Shown here piece by piece: positions 17,219 through 26,145 of a DNA stretch of 64,000 nt; position 1 is the stretch's first letter; each line of letters opens with the position of its first letter. Made by a program: the position numbers and the translations under genes. The notes beneath the pieces are model-generated. The model saw nothing but the letters and a program-made list of their open reading frames with translations. It searched no databases and was not told where the DNA came from. Location: the NCBI GenBank assembly GCA_903928915.1, contig CAIYSL010000093.1, positions 1-64,000 on the forward strand, given 5' to 3'. The stretch is from an uncultured Syntrophobacterales bacterium (GTDB taxonomy: Bacteria; Desulfobacterota; Syntrophia; Syntrophales; UBA5619).

Positions 17219-18931
17219 ATGGTAGCGAAGACCCTGCGCAGATACGACCTGACCCCCCAGCGGCTCCTGTTTCTGGGGCTCTTGGCCGCGTTCGCCCTGG
17301 CCTTTCTGTTCTACCCCCTGGGCTTTACCCTCACCAAGGCCTTCTGGGTCCCCGACCCGGCGGGCGGCGCCCGGTTCACCGTCGCGGTCTTCCTCTTGAT
17401 GTTCACCGATCCCGCGAACTGGGAGCTGATCCTCAACAGCATCAACCTCGCCCTTGCGGTAACACTGCTCACGACGCTCCTGGCCGTCCCGATGGCCTGG
17501 GTGACGAACCGGTACGCCTTTCCCCTCAAGGGGCTGATGACCGGTCTCCTGCTCGTCCCCCTGGTCCTGCCCCCCTTTGTCGGCGCCGTGGGGATGAAGC
17601 AGATGTTCGCCCGGTTCGGCTCGTTCAACCTCCTGCTCGTCGACGCGGGCGTCGTCAGCCAGCCCGTGGACTGGCTGGGCGGCGGGTTCTGGGCCACGGC
17701 CATCCTGGAGGTGCTCCACCTCTACCCGATCCTGTACATGTCCGTCGCGGCGGCGCTGGCCAACATCGACCCCAACATGGAAGAGGCCGCCCGCAACCTC
17801 GGCGCCTCGGGGTTTTGCCTGTTTCGCCGGATCACCTGGCCGCTGATGCTCCCCGGCTACTACGCCGGCGCCGTGATCGTGTTCATCTGGTCCCTCACCG
17901 ACCTGGGCACGCCGCTCATCCTGGACTACCGGAACCTCATCCCCGTCCGGATCTTCAACATGCTCACCGACATCAACCAGAACCCGATGGGGTACTGCCT
18001 GGTGGTGTTCATGATCCTGCTGACGGCCGGGATCTTCTTTCTCTCCAAGATCGTGCTCGGCGATCGCGGGTACACCTCGGCGACCCGCGGCCACGTGACC
18101 CCGCCGGTCCGGCCCGCGGGATGGGTCGGCTCCGCGCTGATCCTGGGGGGGCTGGGGCTGGTCACCCTGATCGCGCTGGTCCCCCACATCAGCGTCATCC
18201 TGACCAGCCTCTCTCGGCGCTGGTTCATGACCGTGCTGCCCACCCTGTACACGGGTGCGCACTACGAAGCGGTCTTCCGGCAGGAGCTCACGTGGCTCGC
18301 CATCAACAACAGCCTCTTTTTATCGGCGCTGAGCACCGTCGTCGACATCTGCCTCGGGATCGCCATCGCCTGGCTGTTGCTCAGGACCCGCATCCCCGGG
18401 AGGAGCGTCATCGATACCCTGACGATGCTGCCGCTGGCCATCCCCGGCATCATCATGGCCTTCGGGTATCTGACCGCCTTTGCCAACACCCCGCTGGACG
18501 CGGCGGCCAATCCCCTCCCGCTGCTGGTGATCGGCTATGCGGTTCGCCGCCTCCCCTACATGGTCCGGGCCGCCTATGCCGGATTCCAGCAGACCGGGGT
18601 CGCCCTCGAAGAGGCCGCCCGCAACTGCGGCGCCGGCCCGCTGACCACGCTCCGCAGGATCACGATCCCGCTGGTCATGGCCAACCTCATCGCCGGCGCG
18701 ATCCTCTGCTTTTCCTTCGCCATGCTCGAGGTCTCCGACAGCCTTGTCCTGGCCGTCCGGGAGCAGTACTATCCTGTCACCAAGGCGATCTACGCCCTGT
18801 TCGGCCGTCCGGACGGGGCGTTCGTCGCGAGCGCCATGGGGGTCCTGGGCATGCTCCTTTTGGCCGCGAGCCTCGTCGTCGCCGGCCGCTTTCTGGGCAA
18901 GCGGATGGGCGAGCTGTTCCGGATCGGGTGA
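17219..18931 (+). CDS. ABC transporter permease, two fused MetI-type halves
   Basis: A 570-residue inner membrane channel with about twelve hydrophobic segments. Two ATPase-coupling EAA loops are visible, EEAARNLGASGFCLFRRITW in the first half and EEAARNCGAGPLTTLRRITI in the second, showing that both halves of the channel are on one chain, as in FbpB-type iron(III) importers. It lies between the ATPase and binding-protein genes. Substrate is inferred only from family: Fe3+, or a related phosphonate or thiamine-type ligand. Confidence 0.92.
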   Translation: MVAKTLRRYDLTPQRLLFLGLLAAFALAFLFYPLGFTLTKAFWVPDPAGGARFTVAVFLLMFTDPANWELILNSINLALAVTLLTTLLAVPMAWVTNRYAFPLKGLMTGLLLVPLVLPPFVGAVGMKQMFARFGSFNLLLVDAGVVSQPVDWLGGGFWATAILEVLHLYPILYMSVAAALANIDPNMEEAARNLGASGFCLFRRITWPLMLPGYYAGAVIVFIWSLTDLGTPLILDYRNLIPVRIFNMLTDINQNPMGYCLVVFMILLTAGIFFLSKIVLGDRGYTSATRGHVTPPVRPAGWVGSALILGGLGLVTLIALVPHISVILTSLSRRWFMTVLPTLYTGAHYEAVFRQELTWLAINNSLFLSALSTVVDICLGIAIAWLLLRTRIPGRSVIDTLTMLPLAIPGIIMAFGYLTAFANTPLDAAANPLPLLVIGYAVRRLPYMVRAAYAGFQQTGVALEEAARNCGAGPLTTLRRITIPLVMANLIAGAILCFSFAMLEVSDSLVLAVREQYYPVTKAIYALFGRPDGAFVASAMGVLGMLLLAASLVVAGRFLGKRMGELFRIG

Positions 18932-19040
18932 GGCGATGGGCGCTGCAAGGAACGACAAGATGTCCCTGGTCGCGTCCGCTCCGCGCTGCGGGGGAGTCCT
19001 GTCCGACCGCTGCGCAGACAGTCGCCGATCCGCTGGCAAG

Positions 19041-19141
19041 GTCATGCCGGCGCAGTCCGGATCGGGGTCCGGGACAGGCACCGATACCAAGAGGTCTCCG
19101 TTCCGCATCAGGCGCTGCGCCCCGGCCTGCGCCGGGATGAC
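19041..19141. repeat. 101-bp element with 20-bp terminal inverted repeats
   Basis: GTCATGCCGGCGCAGTCCGG at the left end and CCGGCCTGCGCCGGGATGAC at the right are inverted copies matching at 18 of 20 bases. The unit resembles a small non-coding mobile element or REP pair. The right terminal repeat supplies the ATG chosen for the following binding-protein gene. Confidence 0.6.
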
Positions 19142-20591
19142 GGCCCTTTCGGGGTTGATCATGTTCGTCGCGTTTGCGGCATTCTGCCTGGCCTCCGGCA
19201 GCGCCTGTGCCGCCGACCGGCTGGTCCTGCTCTCCCCGCACTGGCAGGGGATCCGCCTCGAGTTCACCGACGCCTTCCGGCGCCACTACCGCGCAACCGC
19301 CGGCCGCGACGTGGAGCTGCAGTGGCTGGACGTGGGCGGCGGCAGCTCGGACATCGTCCGGTACATCGAATCCCAGTTCCTGGTGAAGCCGGCGGGCATC
19401 GGCGTGGACGTCCTGTTCGGAGGCGGCACCGACCCCTACCTGTACCTCAAGGACAGGGGGCTGCTCGCCCCCTGCCGCCTCCCGGCGGCGGTCCTGGCCG
19501 CCCTCGCCCCCGACATCGCCGGCATGCCCCTGTACGATCCGGGTCACCGCTGGTACTCGGCCAGCCTGACCGGGTTCGGGATCATCACCAACCGGGCCGT
19601 CCTGAAGAGGCTCGGCCTGCCCGAACCGCAGAGATGGGCCGACCTCGCCCGGCCGGAGTACTTCTCCTGGGTCGGCGCGGCGGACCCGCGCAAGAGCGGC
19701 TCCGCGCACATGGCCTACGAGATCATCCTCCAGGCCTACGGCTGGGAGAAGGGGTGGCAGGTGCTCACCGCGATCGGCGCCAACGCCAGGGGGTTCAGCT
19801 CGGCCGCCGGCCAGATCCCCAAGGACGTGACCGCCGGCGAGGTGGCCTGTGGCCTCTCGATCGACTTCTACGCCTGGGCGCAGGTGCGGATCTACGGCCC
19901 GGAGGTGGTCGGGTTCGTCCTCCCCCGGGACCTCACCGTGGTCAACGGCGATGCCATCGCCGTCCTGAAGGGGGCCCCCAACCGCAGGCTCGCCGAGGAG
20001 TTCGTCGCCTTTGTCGCGGGCGAGGCCGGCCAGCGGCTCCAGATGCTCAACCGGGGGGAGCCGGGCGGGCCGGTGCGCCACGACCTGGCCCGGTTCGGCG
20101 TCATCCCCCGCCTGTACGGGGAGCTGACGGGGCGCACCAGCGTCACCCTCAACCCCTTCGAGGGCACGGGCGGATTCCGGTTCGATGCGGAAAAGGCGGC
20201 GCTCCGCCGCACCATCGTCGACGACCTGATCGGCACGCTCATCGTCGATCGCCGGCCCGAGCTTGCGGCCGCCTGGCGGGCGGCCCTCAAGACCATGCCG
20301 GCGGCCGCGGCGATGGAGAAGGTGACCGCCCTGCCCCTCACCGAGGCGCAGGCCCTCGCCATCGCCACGCAGGGCCTCTGGAACGACGCGGCGTTCAAGA
20401 ACCGGACGATGCGGGAGTTCTCCGCGTTTGCCCGGGCCCGCGCCGCCGCGCCCGAGCCGTGGCTGAGCCGCCTGGCCGCCGTTCCGGCCGTGCTGGCGGT
20501 CATCCTTGTCCTTGCCGCCTCCCTCACGCTGCGCAGGCGGGGCCGGCGGTCCGTACGGACGGGGCCCCCGCAGGCGGGCGGCCGCCCTTGA
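19137..20591 (+). CDS. ABC transporter binding protein with C-terminal membrane anchor
   Basis: Periplasmic ligand-binding protein of the Fe3+-type importer, 484 residues from the ATG at 19137. It has a hydrophobic signal segment (IMFVAFAAFCLASGSACA) and then a typical SBP fold start (DRLVLLSPHWQG; YNA-like SASLTGFGIITNRAVLKRLG). Unusually, residues ~440-475 contain a hydrophobic helix (AAVPAVLAVILVLAASLTL) followed by RRRGRR, which should anchor the protein in the inner membrane. The start is uncertain: the ATG lies within an inverted repeat, the signal lacks N-terminal positive charge, and the frame is open upstream to 18936, where RIRR would supply charge; 19161 is another option. Downstream of the permease. 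Confidence 0.82.
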   Translation: MTALSGLIMFVAFAAFCLASGSACAADRLVLLSPHWQGIRLEFTDAFRRHYRATAGRDVELQWLDVGGGSSDIVRYIESQFLVKPAGIGVDVLFGGGTDPYLYLKDRGLLAPCRLPAAVLAALAPDIAGMPLYDPGHRWYSASLTGFGIITNRAVLKRLGLPEPQRWADLARPEYFSWVGAADPRKSGSAHMAYEIILQAYGWEKGWQVLTAIGANARGFSSAAGQIPKDVTAGEVACGLSIDFYAWAQVRIYGPEVVGFVLPRDLTVVNGDAIAVLKGAPNRRLAEEFVAFVAGEAGQRLQMLNRGEPGGPVRHDLARFGVIPRLYGELTGRTSVTLNPFEGTGGFRFDAEKAALRRTIVDDLIGTLIVDRRPELAAAWRAALKTMPAAAAMEKVTALPLTEAQALAIATQGLWNDAAFKNRTMREFSAFARARAAAPEPWLSRLAAVPAVLAVILVLAASLTLRRRGRRSVRTGPPQAGGRP

Positions 20592-20714
20592 CAGGCCCGG
20601 CCTTTGCCGGTACAACATACCAGCAGCGGGTCCTTGAACGGAAGAGGGGTTTACCGCCTGGCCGCTGCCGGGGAACCGGTGGGAAGCCTCTCCCGGAAAA
20701 AGGGAAGGAGCGCC

Positions 20715-23700
20715 ATGTCCAGGTGGAAGAAGGCCGCCATTTTCACCGCAGGAGCCCTGCTCGTCCTGGGGCTGTTGGTGGCCTTCGCCCTGCCGGCCCT
20801 GATCAGGGGAAAGGCAGTCGAGGCCATCCGGGAGGCGACCGGGCGCGAGGCCCGGATCGAGAAGATCTCGCTCAACCCCCTCACCCTGACCGCCACGGTC
20901 TCCGGGTTGGCCCTGGCCGAGCGCGACGGCGGCCCCTTCGCGAGCGTCGCCGTGCTCCGCGTTTCGGTCAGCCCCCGGTCGCTGTACCGGCTGGCCCTGG
21001 TGCTCTCCGAGGTCTCGATCGAATCTCCGTCGCTCCGGGTGGTGAGGACCGGACCGGACCGGTTCAATTTCAGCGACATCGCGGAGCGCCGGCCGAAGAA
21101 GGAAGAGAAGCCCCCCGCCGCGGGGATCTTCCCCTTCGTCCTGGAGAACGTCCGGCTGACCAACGGTTCGCTCGACGCGGACGACCGGGCAGTCCCGGGC
21201 GGGAGAAAGCACACCCTGCGCAAGCTGGAGATCACGCTTCCCCGGCTCAGCAGCCTCCCCGCCGATGCCGAGCGGTATGCCACCCCCCGGATCTCCATGG
21301 ACGTCAACGGCGCCCCTTTCCTCCTGGAGGGGAGACTCAAGCCCTTCAGCCCGGACCTGGAGACCGGCCTCCACATCACCCTGGGCCGGCTCGACCTGCC
21401 GGAGCTTGGCGTCTACATCCCCGCGCCGCCACCGGTGGAGCTCGCCTCGGGCCGGCTCACCGTCGATACGGACCTGCTGTACCGGCGTCCCGTTGGCCGG
21501 AAACCGGAGCTGACCGTCAAGGGGCTCTTCCGGCTCGAAGCCCTGCGCCTGAACCAGCAGGGAGGAGGACCCCTGCTCGGCCTTGCGTCGCTCGAGGTGA
21601 AGGCCGCCCGCCTGGAGCCGCTGGCCGGGCTGTTCGATCTCGAGGCGATCACCCTCGACGGCCCGGAGCTGTTCGTCAGCCGCGACCGGCAGGGGCGGTG
21701 GATGTACGAACCGCTTTTGGCGGCACCCGCCGGGAAGAACGCGCCGGCAGCGGAAGGCGATAAACCCGCCCCGGCCGCGGCCCCTCCCCTGTTCGCCGTC
21801 GCCGGCCTGACACTGCGGGAGGGCCGCGTACACGTTCGCGACGCCCTGCCCCGGGAGGGGTTCGCGGCGGCTGTCACGGAGATCGAGCTGACCGCGAAGA
21901 ATGTCACCAACCGGCCCGCACAGAACGGGGAATTCGGACTATCCCTGCGGGTGGACAAGGATGTGCGGCTGAACTCGTCGGGAGGGTTCTCCATCGCTGC
22001 CCCTGCCGTCACGGCCGGCGTCAAGCTCACGGGGGTCGAGCTGCGGAAGGGATGGCCCTACCTTGCATCCTACCTGACGGCGCCGCTCACGGGCACCCTC
22101 GACGTGGCCGGGGACGTGGCCTTCGCAGAGGATGCAGGGTTGACCCTCCGGAACGGTAGCCTGGCCCTGAAGGACCTTTCGCTCCGCGATGCTGCCGGGG
22201 AGGGGCTCGACCTGGCGCGCCTGACGGTGAACGGCGTCGCCTACTCCCGGCAGGAAAACCGCGTCGAGGTCGGCGATCTTCGCCTCACCCGCGGCGAGGT
22301 CTCCCTCTCCCGGGCACCGGACGGCCGAATCTCCGCCGAGAACCTCCTCGTTGCGCGGACCGGGCCGGCCGCCGACCCGCCGCAGGGGTCCGCTGCGTTG
22401 CCGGCGAAGCGGGCCGCCGCCCCGGAAGCGAAGAGGGCCTCTGCGAAGCGCGCCGCAACCCCGGCGGAAAAGGAGCCTGCGGGGCCCCTTGCCTACCGCC
22501 TGAAGCGGCTGGAGGTCGACCGGCTGAACCTCGCCTTCACCGACCGAACGAAGCCCGCAAACCCCCGCTTCACCCTCCGGGACACGGCGCTCTCGCTCGG
22601 CAACCTGAGCGGTCCTAAGCCCAGCCCGGCCCGGCTGAAATTCTCCTCCACCTTCGGCCGGGAGACGCCGCTCAAGGTCGGCGGCGAGATCACCCCGCTC
22701 CCCTTCCGGTACCGGGGCGAGGTGAGCATCGGCCGGCTCCCGATCCGGGACTTCGAGCCCTACTTCCCCGAGAACCTGAACCTCCAGGTCCTGGGCGGCA
22801 TGCTCGACGCGGCCCTGGCCATCGACATCGCCCTGCCGGAGGGGGGAGCGGCGGGCAGCTTCACGGGCAGCGCCGGGGTAAGCGTCCTGCACACCGTCGA
22901 TACTGTGGCGGAGGAGGACCTGTTGAAGTGGGAACGGCTGCAGCTCGACGGCATCGCCGGGGAGCTCAAACCCTTCCGCCTGGCCGTCGGACAGGTAGCG
23001 CTGAACAAGCCCTACGCCCGGGTCATCGTCCGGAAGGACGGGACGCTCAACCTCCAGGACCTGATGAAGAAGCCCGCCGCCGACGCCGCGAAGCAGCCCG
23101 CAGCGGGCCCCGAACCCGGGGGCCAGGCCGCAGCTGCCTCCCCGGCCGCCCCCGCCCCCCCTGCCGCGGGAACCGGCGCCGGGCAGGAGAAGGCGGCCCC
23201 CCCCGCTCCCGCTTCCCCGCCGCAGGCGGAGCCCCGGCCGATCAGCATCGGCGCGGTCACCGTCCTGGACGGGCAGATCAAGTTCACCGACAACCACCTC
23301 CCCGAGGAGTTCGAGACCACCTTCTACGACCTGGGGGGGCGGATCAGCGGCCTCTCCTCCGAGTCTACCCTGCTGGCCGACGTGGACCTGCGCGGACAGC
23401 TGGAAAACCAGTCGCCGCTCAGGATCACCGGCAAGATCAACCCGCTGCGCGAGGACCTGTTCGTCGACCTGAAGGTCTCCTTCACCGACATCGACCTGTC
23501 CCCGCTCACCCCCTACGCCGGGACCTACCTGGGGTACACGGTGGAAAAGGGGAAGCTCTTCCTCGACCTGAAGTACCTGATCGAGAAGAAGATCCTGTTT
23601 TCGGAAAACAAGATCATGATCGACCAATTCACCTTCGGCAGGGAGGTCGCCAGCGACAAGGCGACGAGCCTCCCGGTGAAACTGGGGCTGGCACTCTTGA

Positions 23701-24440
23701 AGGACCACCGCGGGGAGATCCACCTGGACGTCCCGGTGACCGGACGCACCGACGATCCTGAGTTCAGCTTCTGGGGGCTGATCTTCCAGGTCCTGAAGAA
23801 CCTGCTGGTAAAGGCGGTGACCGCCCCCTTCTCGCTCCTTGCGTCGCTGTTCGGAGGCGGCGGCGACCTGAGCGCAATCGCCTTTGCCCCCGGCAGCGCC
23901 CAGCTGCGGCCGGAGGAGGAGAAGAAGCTCGCCGCCCTTGCCAAGGGGCTTGTCGAACGTCCGGCCCTGAAGATGGAACTGACCGCCTACCTGGACAAGG
24001 AGAAGGACCCCGAGGGGTACCGGGTCGAGCTGCTCAACCGGAGGGTGCGGAAGGAAAAATACCTCTCCCTGGCGAAGGAGCGGAAGATCCCGGAAGGGCA
24101 GACCGCCGAGACGGTGACCGTATCCCCGGAGGAATTCTCCCTGTACCTGAAGGCCGTCTACGCCAAGGAGAAGTTTCCCAAGCCGCGCGACTCCCGCGGC
24201 GCGGTGCTCGTCCTGCCCGATGCCGAGATGACGAAGCTGATCCTGGCCAACACCGAGATCGGCAGCGATGAGCTGCAGGACCTGGCGCGGGAGCGGGTCG
24301 ATGCGGTGCTGGACTTTCTGGTCCAGAAGGGCAGCGTCGCCGCGGAACGGCTGTTCCGCAAGAACGACGACCTGTTCAAGCCGCCCGCGAAGGAACAGCA
24401 GGCCCAGGGCCGCGTAGAACTCAACCCGGTCGGCCAGTAG
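20715..24440 (+). CDS. DUF748 / AsmA-like envelope protein
   Basis: A 1241-residue protein with an N-terminal membrane anchor (AAIFTAGALLVLGLLVAFAL) and long beta-rich repeats, including Pro/Ala-rich linkers near residues ~225, ~560 and ~810. The block ATGREARIEKISLNPLTL and the late IDLSPLTPYAGTYLGYTVEKG are typical of DUF748 proteins, relatives of AsmA/TamB that bridge inner and outer membrane and are linked to lipid transport. The last ~180 residues resemble an OmpA-like peptidoglycan-contact region (FAPGSAQLRPEEEKKLAAL). AAGGAG precedes the ATG. It follows the ABC operon by ~120 bases; a functional link is not shown. Confidence 0.85.
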   Translation: MSRWKKAAIFTAGALLVLGLLVAFALPALIRGKAVEAIREATGREARIEKISLNPLTLTATVSGLALAERDGGPFASVAVLRVSVSPRSLYRLALVLSEVSIESPSLRVVRTGPDRFNFSDIAERRPKKEEKPPAAGIFPFVLENVRLTNGSLDADDRAVPGGRKHTLRKLEITLPRLSSLPADAERYATPRISMDVNGAPFLLEGRLKPFSPDLETGLHITLGRLDLPELGVYIPAPPPVELASGRLTVDTDLLYRRPVGRKPELTVKGLFRLEALRLNQQGGGPLLGLASLEVKAARLEPLAGLFDLEAITLDGPELFVSRDRQGRWMYEPLLAAPAGKNAPAAEGDKPAPAAAPPLFAVAGLTLREGRVHVRDALPREGFAAAVTEIELTAKNVTNRPAQNGEFGLSLRVDKDVRLNSSGGFSIAAPAVTAGVKLTGVELRKGWPYLASYLTAPLTGTLDVAGDVAFAEDAGLTLRNGSLALKDLSLRDAAGEGLDLARLTVNGVAYSRQENRVEVGDLRLTRGEVSLSRAPDGRISAENLLVARTGPAADPPQGSAALPAKRAAAPEAKRASAKRAATPAEKEPAGPLAYRLKRLEVDRLNLAFTDRTKPANPRFTLRDTALSLGNLSGPKPSPARLKFSSTFGRETPLKVGGEITPLPFRYRGEVSIGRLPIRDFEPYFPENLNLQVLGGMLDAALAIDIALPEGGAAGSFTGSAGVSVLHTVDTVAEEDLLKWERLQLDGIAGELKPFRLAVGQVALNKPYARVIVRKDGTLNLQDLMKKPAADAAKQPAAGPEPGGQAAAASPAAPAPPAAGTGAGQEKAAPPAPASPPQAEPRPISIGAVTVLDGQIKFTDNHLPEEFETTFYDLGGRISGLSSESTLLADVDLRGQLENQSPLRITGKINPLREDLFVDLKVSFTDIDLSPLTPYAGTYLGYTVEKGKLFLDLKYLIEKKILFSENKIMIDQFTFGREVASDKATSLPVKLGLALLKDHRGEIHLDVPVTGRTDDPEFSFWGLIFQVLKNLLVKAVTAPFSLLASLFGGGGDLSAIAFAPGSAQLRPEEEKKLAALAKGLVERPALKMELTAYLDKEKDPEGYRVELLNRRVRKEKYLSLAKERKIPEGQTAETVTVSPEEFSLYLKAVYAKEKFPKPRDSRGAVLVLPDAEMTKLILANTEIGSDELQDLARERVDAVLDFLVQKGSVAAERLFRKNDDLFKPPAKEQQAQGRVELNPVGQ

Positions 24441-24594
24441 CCCCCGCAGTCTCCTTAGAGCAGTCGGGCGGCAAGCGAGGCCACCTGTTCCAGCCCTTCC
24501 TGTAGATCACTGCCGGTCCGGTGCGCACTGCCCGGCACGCTCCACAGGCGCCGGGGGGAGCGCGGGAATGCCATTGCCATGCGGTTTCTCTCGC

Positions 24595-24643
24595 GGGACG
24601 GGAATCCCTCCGGTTTGGGCAGAGTCGGGTACAGACGCCGAGG
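24595..24643. repeat. Copy A of a dispersed 49-bp repeat
   Basis: Matches 30870-30918 at 41 of 49 bases in the same orientation (shared cores GGGAATCC, GGGCAGAGTC, GACGCCGAGG). The two copies bracket the TRAP-corrinoid gene block. In the second copy the repeat covers the 3' end of a tiny membrane-protein frame on the minus strand. Confidence 0.65.
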
Positions 24644-24695
24644 TCCGCACGGGAAGTACACTTCCGGCAACCTGATTCCGGAGATGAACCCAGGG

Positions 24696-24724
24696 TTGAA
24701 ATAGCCTGGTCGTCGTGGTACGAT
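24696..24724 (+). promoter_or_regulatory. Sigma70-like promoter of the TRAP-corrinoid operon
   Basis: TTGAAA at 24696-24701, 17 bases, TACGAT at 24719-24724. Predicted start near 24731. Confidence 0.6.
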
Positions 24725-24730
24725 TTCCGT

Positions 24731-24959
24731 GCTCGTCTTCGGCGCCGCAGCACTCAACACTGAGGAAGCACGGCCGGATGCCGGGGCATCAGTGCGGACG
24801 ATTCCCCGGGACAGCGGGGCGGGAGAGGAGAGCGTCGGACCGGGAGGTGCACGGTGCGACAGCGCCGCACTCCCATCGGCTAAGGCGGTCATCAAGGGAT
24901 GACCCGGCAGCGGTTGCCGGGACCAGGGATGACTATGAGAGAGTTAAGGAGGAGGGTCC
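24731..24959 (+). promoter_or_regulatory. Long structured 5' leader upstream of dctP
   Basis: About 230 untranslated bases. Visible pairings are GATGCC with GGCATC (24777-24790), GGGAGGTGC with GCACTCCC (24842-24874) and CCCGGCA with TGCCGGG around GCGGT (24903-24921). A purine-rich AAGGAGGAGGG ribosome site follows. I searched by eye for a cobalamin box and did not find one; no known riboswitch class is recognised. Confidence 0.4.
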
Positions 24960-26057
24960 ATGAAAAAGACAGGGTTGCTTTTCGTAGCATTGCTGGCGGC
25001 GCTTTGTTTCACGGCCACTGCCTGGTCGGCTGCGGCGGCGCCGCAGTGGTCGTGGCGAATGCAGGTCATTCACAGCAACGCCCATTCCGATTTTGCCCAG
25101 AATGTCCAGACGGCTGCGGACATCATGAAGGCCACCGGCGGGAGACTGCAGATCAAGGTCAGCCCGAACGGCACCTTCGCCCCCAGCCTGGAGGCCTTTC
25201 AGGCCTGCGGCGACGGCGTGTTCGAGATGCATTCCAGCTGGCCCGTCTATGCCAAGGGCGTGGAGTACGCCTTCATGCCGCTGTCCAACATGAGCCTGGG
25301 ACTCGACGCCCACGACAAATGGGTCTGGATTTATGAGTTCGGCGGCTGGGATCTGATGCAGAAGGCCTTCGACAAGATGAACCTGAAGCTGCTCGCCGTG
25401 GAGATCTGGGGCACCGAGGTCCTGATGGCCAACAAGCCCTACAAGAGCATCGCCGAGATGAAGGGGCGGAAGATGCGGACCTCCGACCCGCGTCTGCTGG
25501 CAAAGAACGGTGTAGCCGGCATCACGCTTCCGCTGGAAGAGGTATTCACGGGGCTCCAGACCGGGACCGTCGACATGGCGGAATTCGGCCACCTGAAATA
25601 CAATGAAGGGCTGGGGCTCACGGATATCGCCAAATTCGGTATCTTCCCGGATTTCTGGAACGTCCATTTCATCACGACGGTTGTGATCAACAAGAACGCC
25701 TGGGCCAAACTTCCGCCCGACGTCCAGGCCATCGTGGAGATGGCCTTCAAATCCCGTGAGCATCAGCATTGGACCAAGAGCCAGTACCTGAGCGCCGTCG
25801 CCATGCGCGACCTGACGGAGAAGAAGAAGATGGCCTTCTCGCGGATGGACAAAACCCCCTTCATCGAACTGAGAAAGCAGATGTATGCGATCGAACAGGA
25901 AGACATCAAGAAGTACGGCGGCCTGACGGCGGAAACCTACAAGTCCCTCTACAAATTCATGGAACTGTGGTACCCCTACAAGACGATGGGCGCCTGGTGG
26001 GGCGACGGTCTGACCCCGGAGCAGCAGCTGGGGTTCAAGCCGGGGACTCATAAATAG
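24960..26057 (+). CDS. TRAP transporter DctP-type binding protein
   Basis: Periplasmic receptor of the TRAP importer, 365 residues. A signal peptide ends near TAWSAAAAP. The body carries DctP-family features: an FRMQ-like MQVIHSNAHSDFAQNVQ opening, AEMKGRKMRTSDPRLLAKNG, the Arg-containing region that normally pairs with a carboxylate, and a C-terminal WYPYKTMGAWWGDG. It is the first gene of the TRAP operon and is separated from the membrane subunits by a strong hairpin. TRAP ligands are usually organic acids, so a carboxylate is expected. Confidence 0.92.
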   Translation: MKKTGLLFVALLAALCFTATAWSAAAAPQWSWRMQVIHSNAHSDFAQNVQTAADIMKATGGRLQIKVSPNGTFAPSLEAFQACGDGVFEMHSSWPVYAKGVEYAFMPLSNMSLGLDAHDKWVWIYEFGGWDLMQKAFDKMNLKLLAVEIWGTEVLMANKPYKSIAEMKGRKMRTSDPRLLAKNGVAGITLPLEEVFTGLQTGTVDMAEFGHLKYNEGLGLTDIAKFGIFPDFWNVHFITTVVINKNAWAKLPPDVQAIVEMAFKSREHQHWTKSQYLSAVAMRDLTEKKKMAFSRMDKTPFIELRKQMYAIEQEDIKKYGGLTAETYKSLYKFMELWYPYKTMGAWWGDGLTPEQQLGFKPGTHK

Positions 26058-26079
26058 CCCCGCGCGGGACAGGAAACGA

Positions 26080-26117
26080 CCCGGTGCGGCCGACCCTGCG
26101 GTGTCGGCCGCACCGGG
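26080..26117 (+). promoter_or_regulatory. Intercistronic hairpin between dctP and dctQ
   Basis: A perfect 15-bp stem (CCCGGTGCGGCCGAC / GTCGGCCGCACCGGG) with eight-base loop. Only GTT follows, not a T-run, so it probably protects the upstream binding-protein message or attenuates the permease genes rather than ending transcription fully. Confidence 0.7.
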
Positions 26118-26145
26118 GTTCATCGCATAGGAGATTGGGAGATCC

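Larger units (their letters stand above)
24441..24959. other. 519-base intergenic region with promoter and structured leader
   Basis: No convincing gene. It contains a 49-bp repeat copy (24595-24643), a promoter (24696-24724) and a leader of about 230 bases with several hairpins before the TRAP operon. Open frames in it on the minus strand lack ribosome sites and recognisable motifs. Confidence 0.7.

Noticed and set aside
24421-24753. A 110-codon minus-strand frame containing LGVCTRLCP
   Set aside because: No ribosome site or fold; its only notable part is the 49-bp repeat. Treated as a repeat, not a gene.
24731-24959. A cobalamin riboswitch upstream of the TRAP-corrinoid operon
   Set aside because: Expected from the corrinoid genes, but no B12-box sequence was seen; kept only as an unassigned leader.
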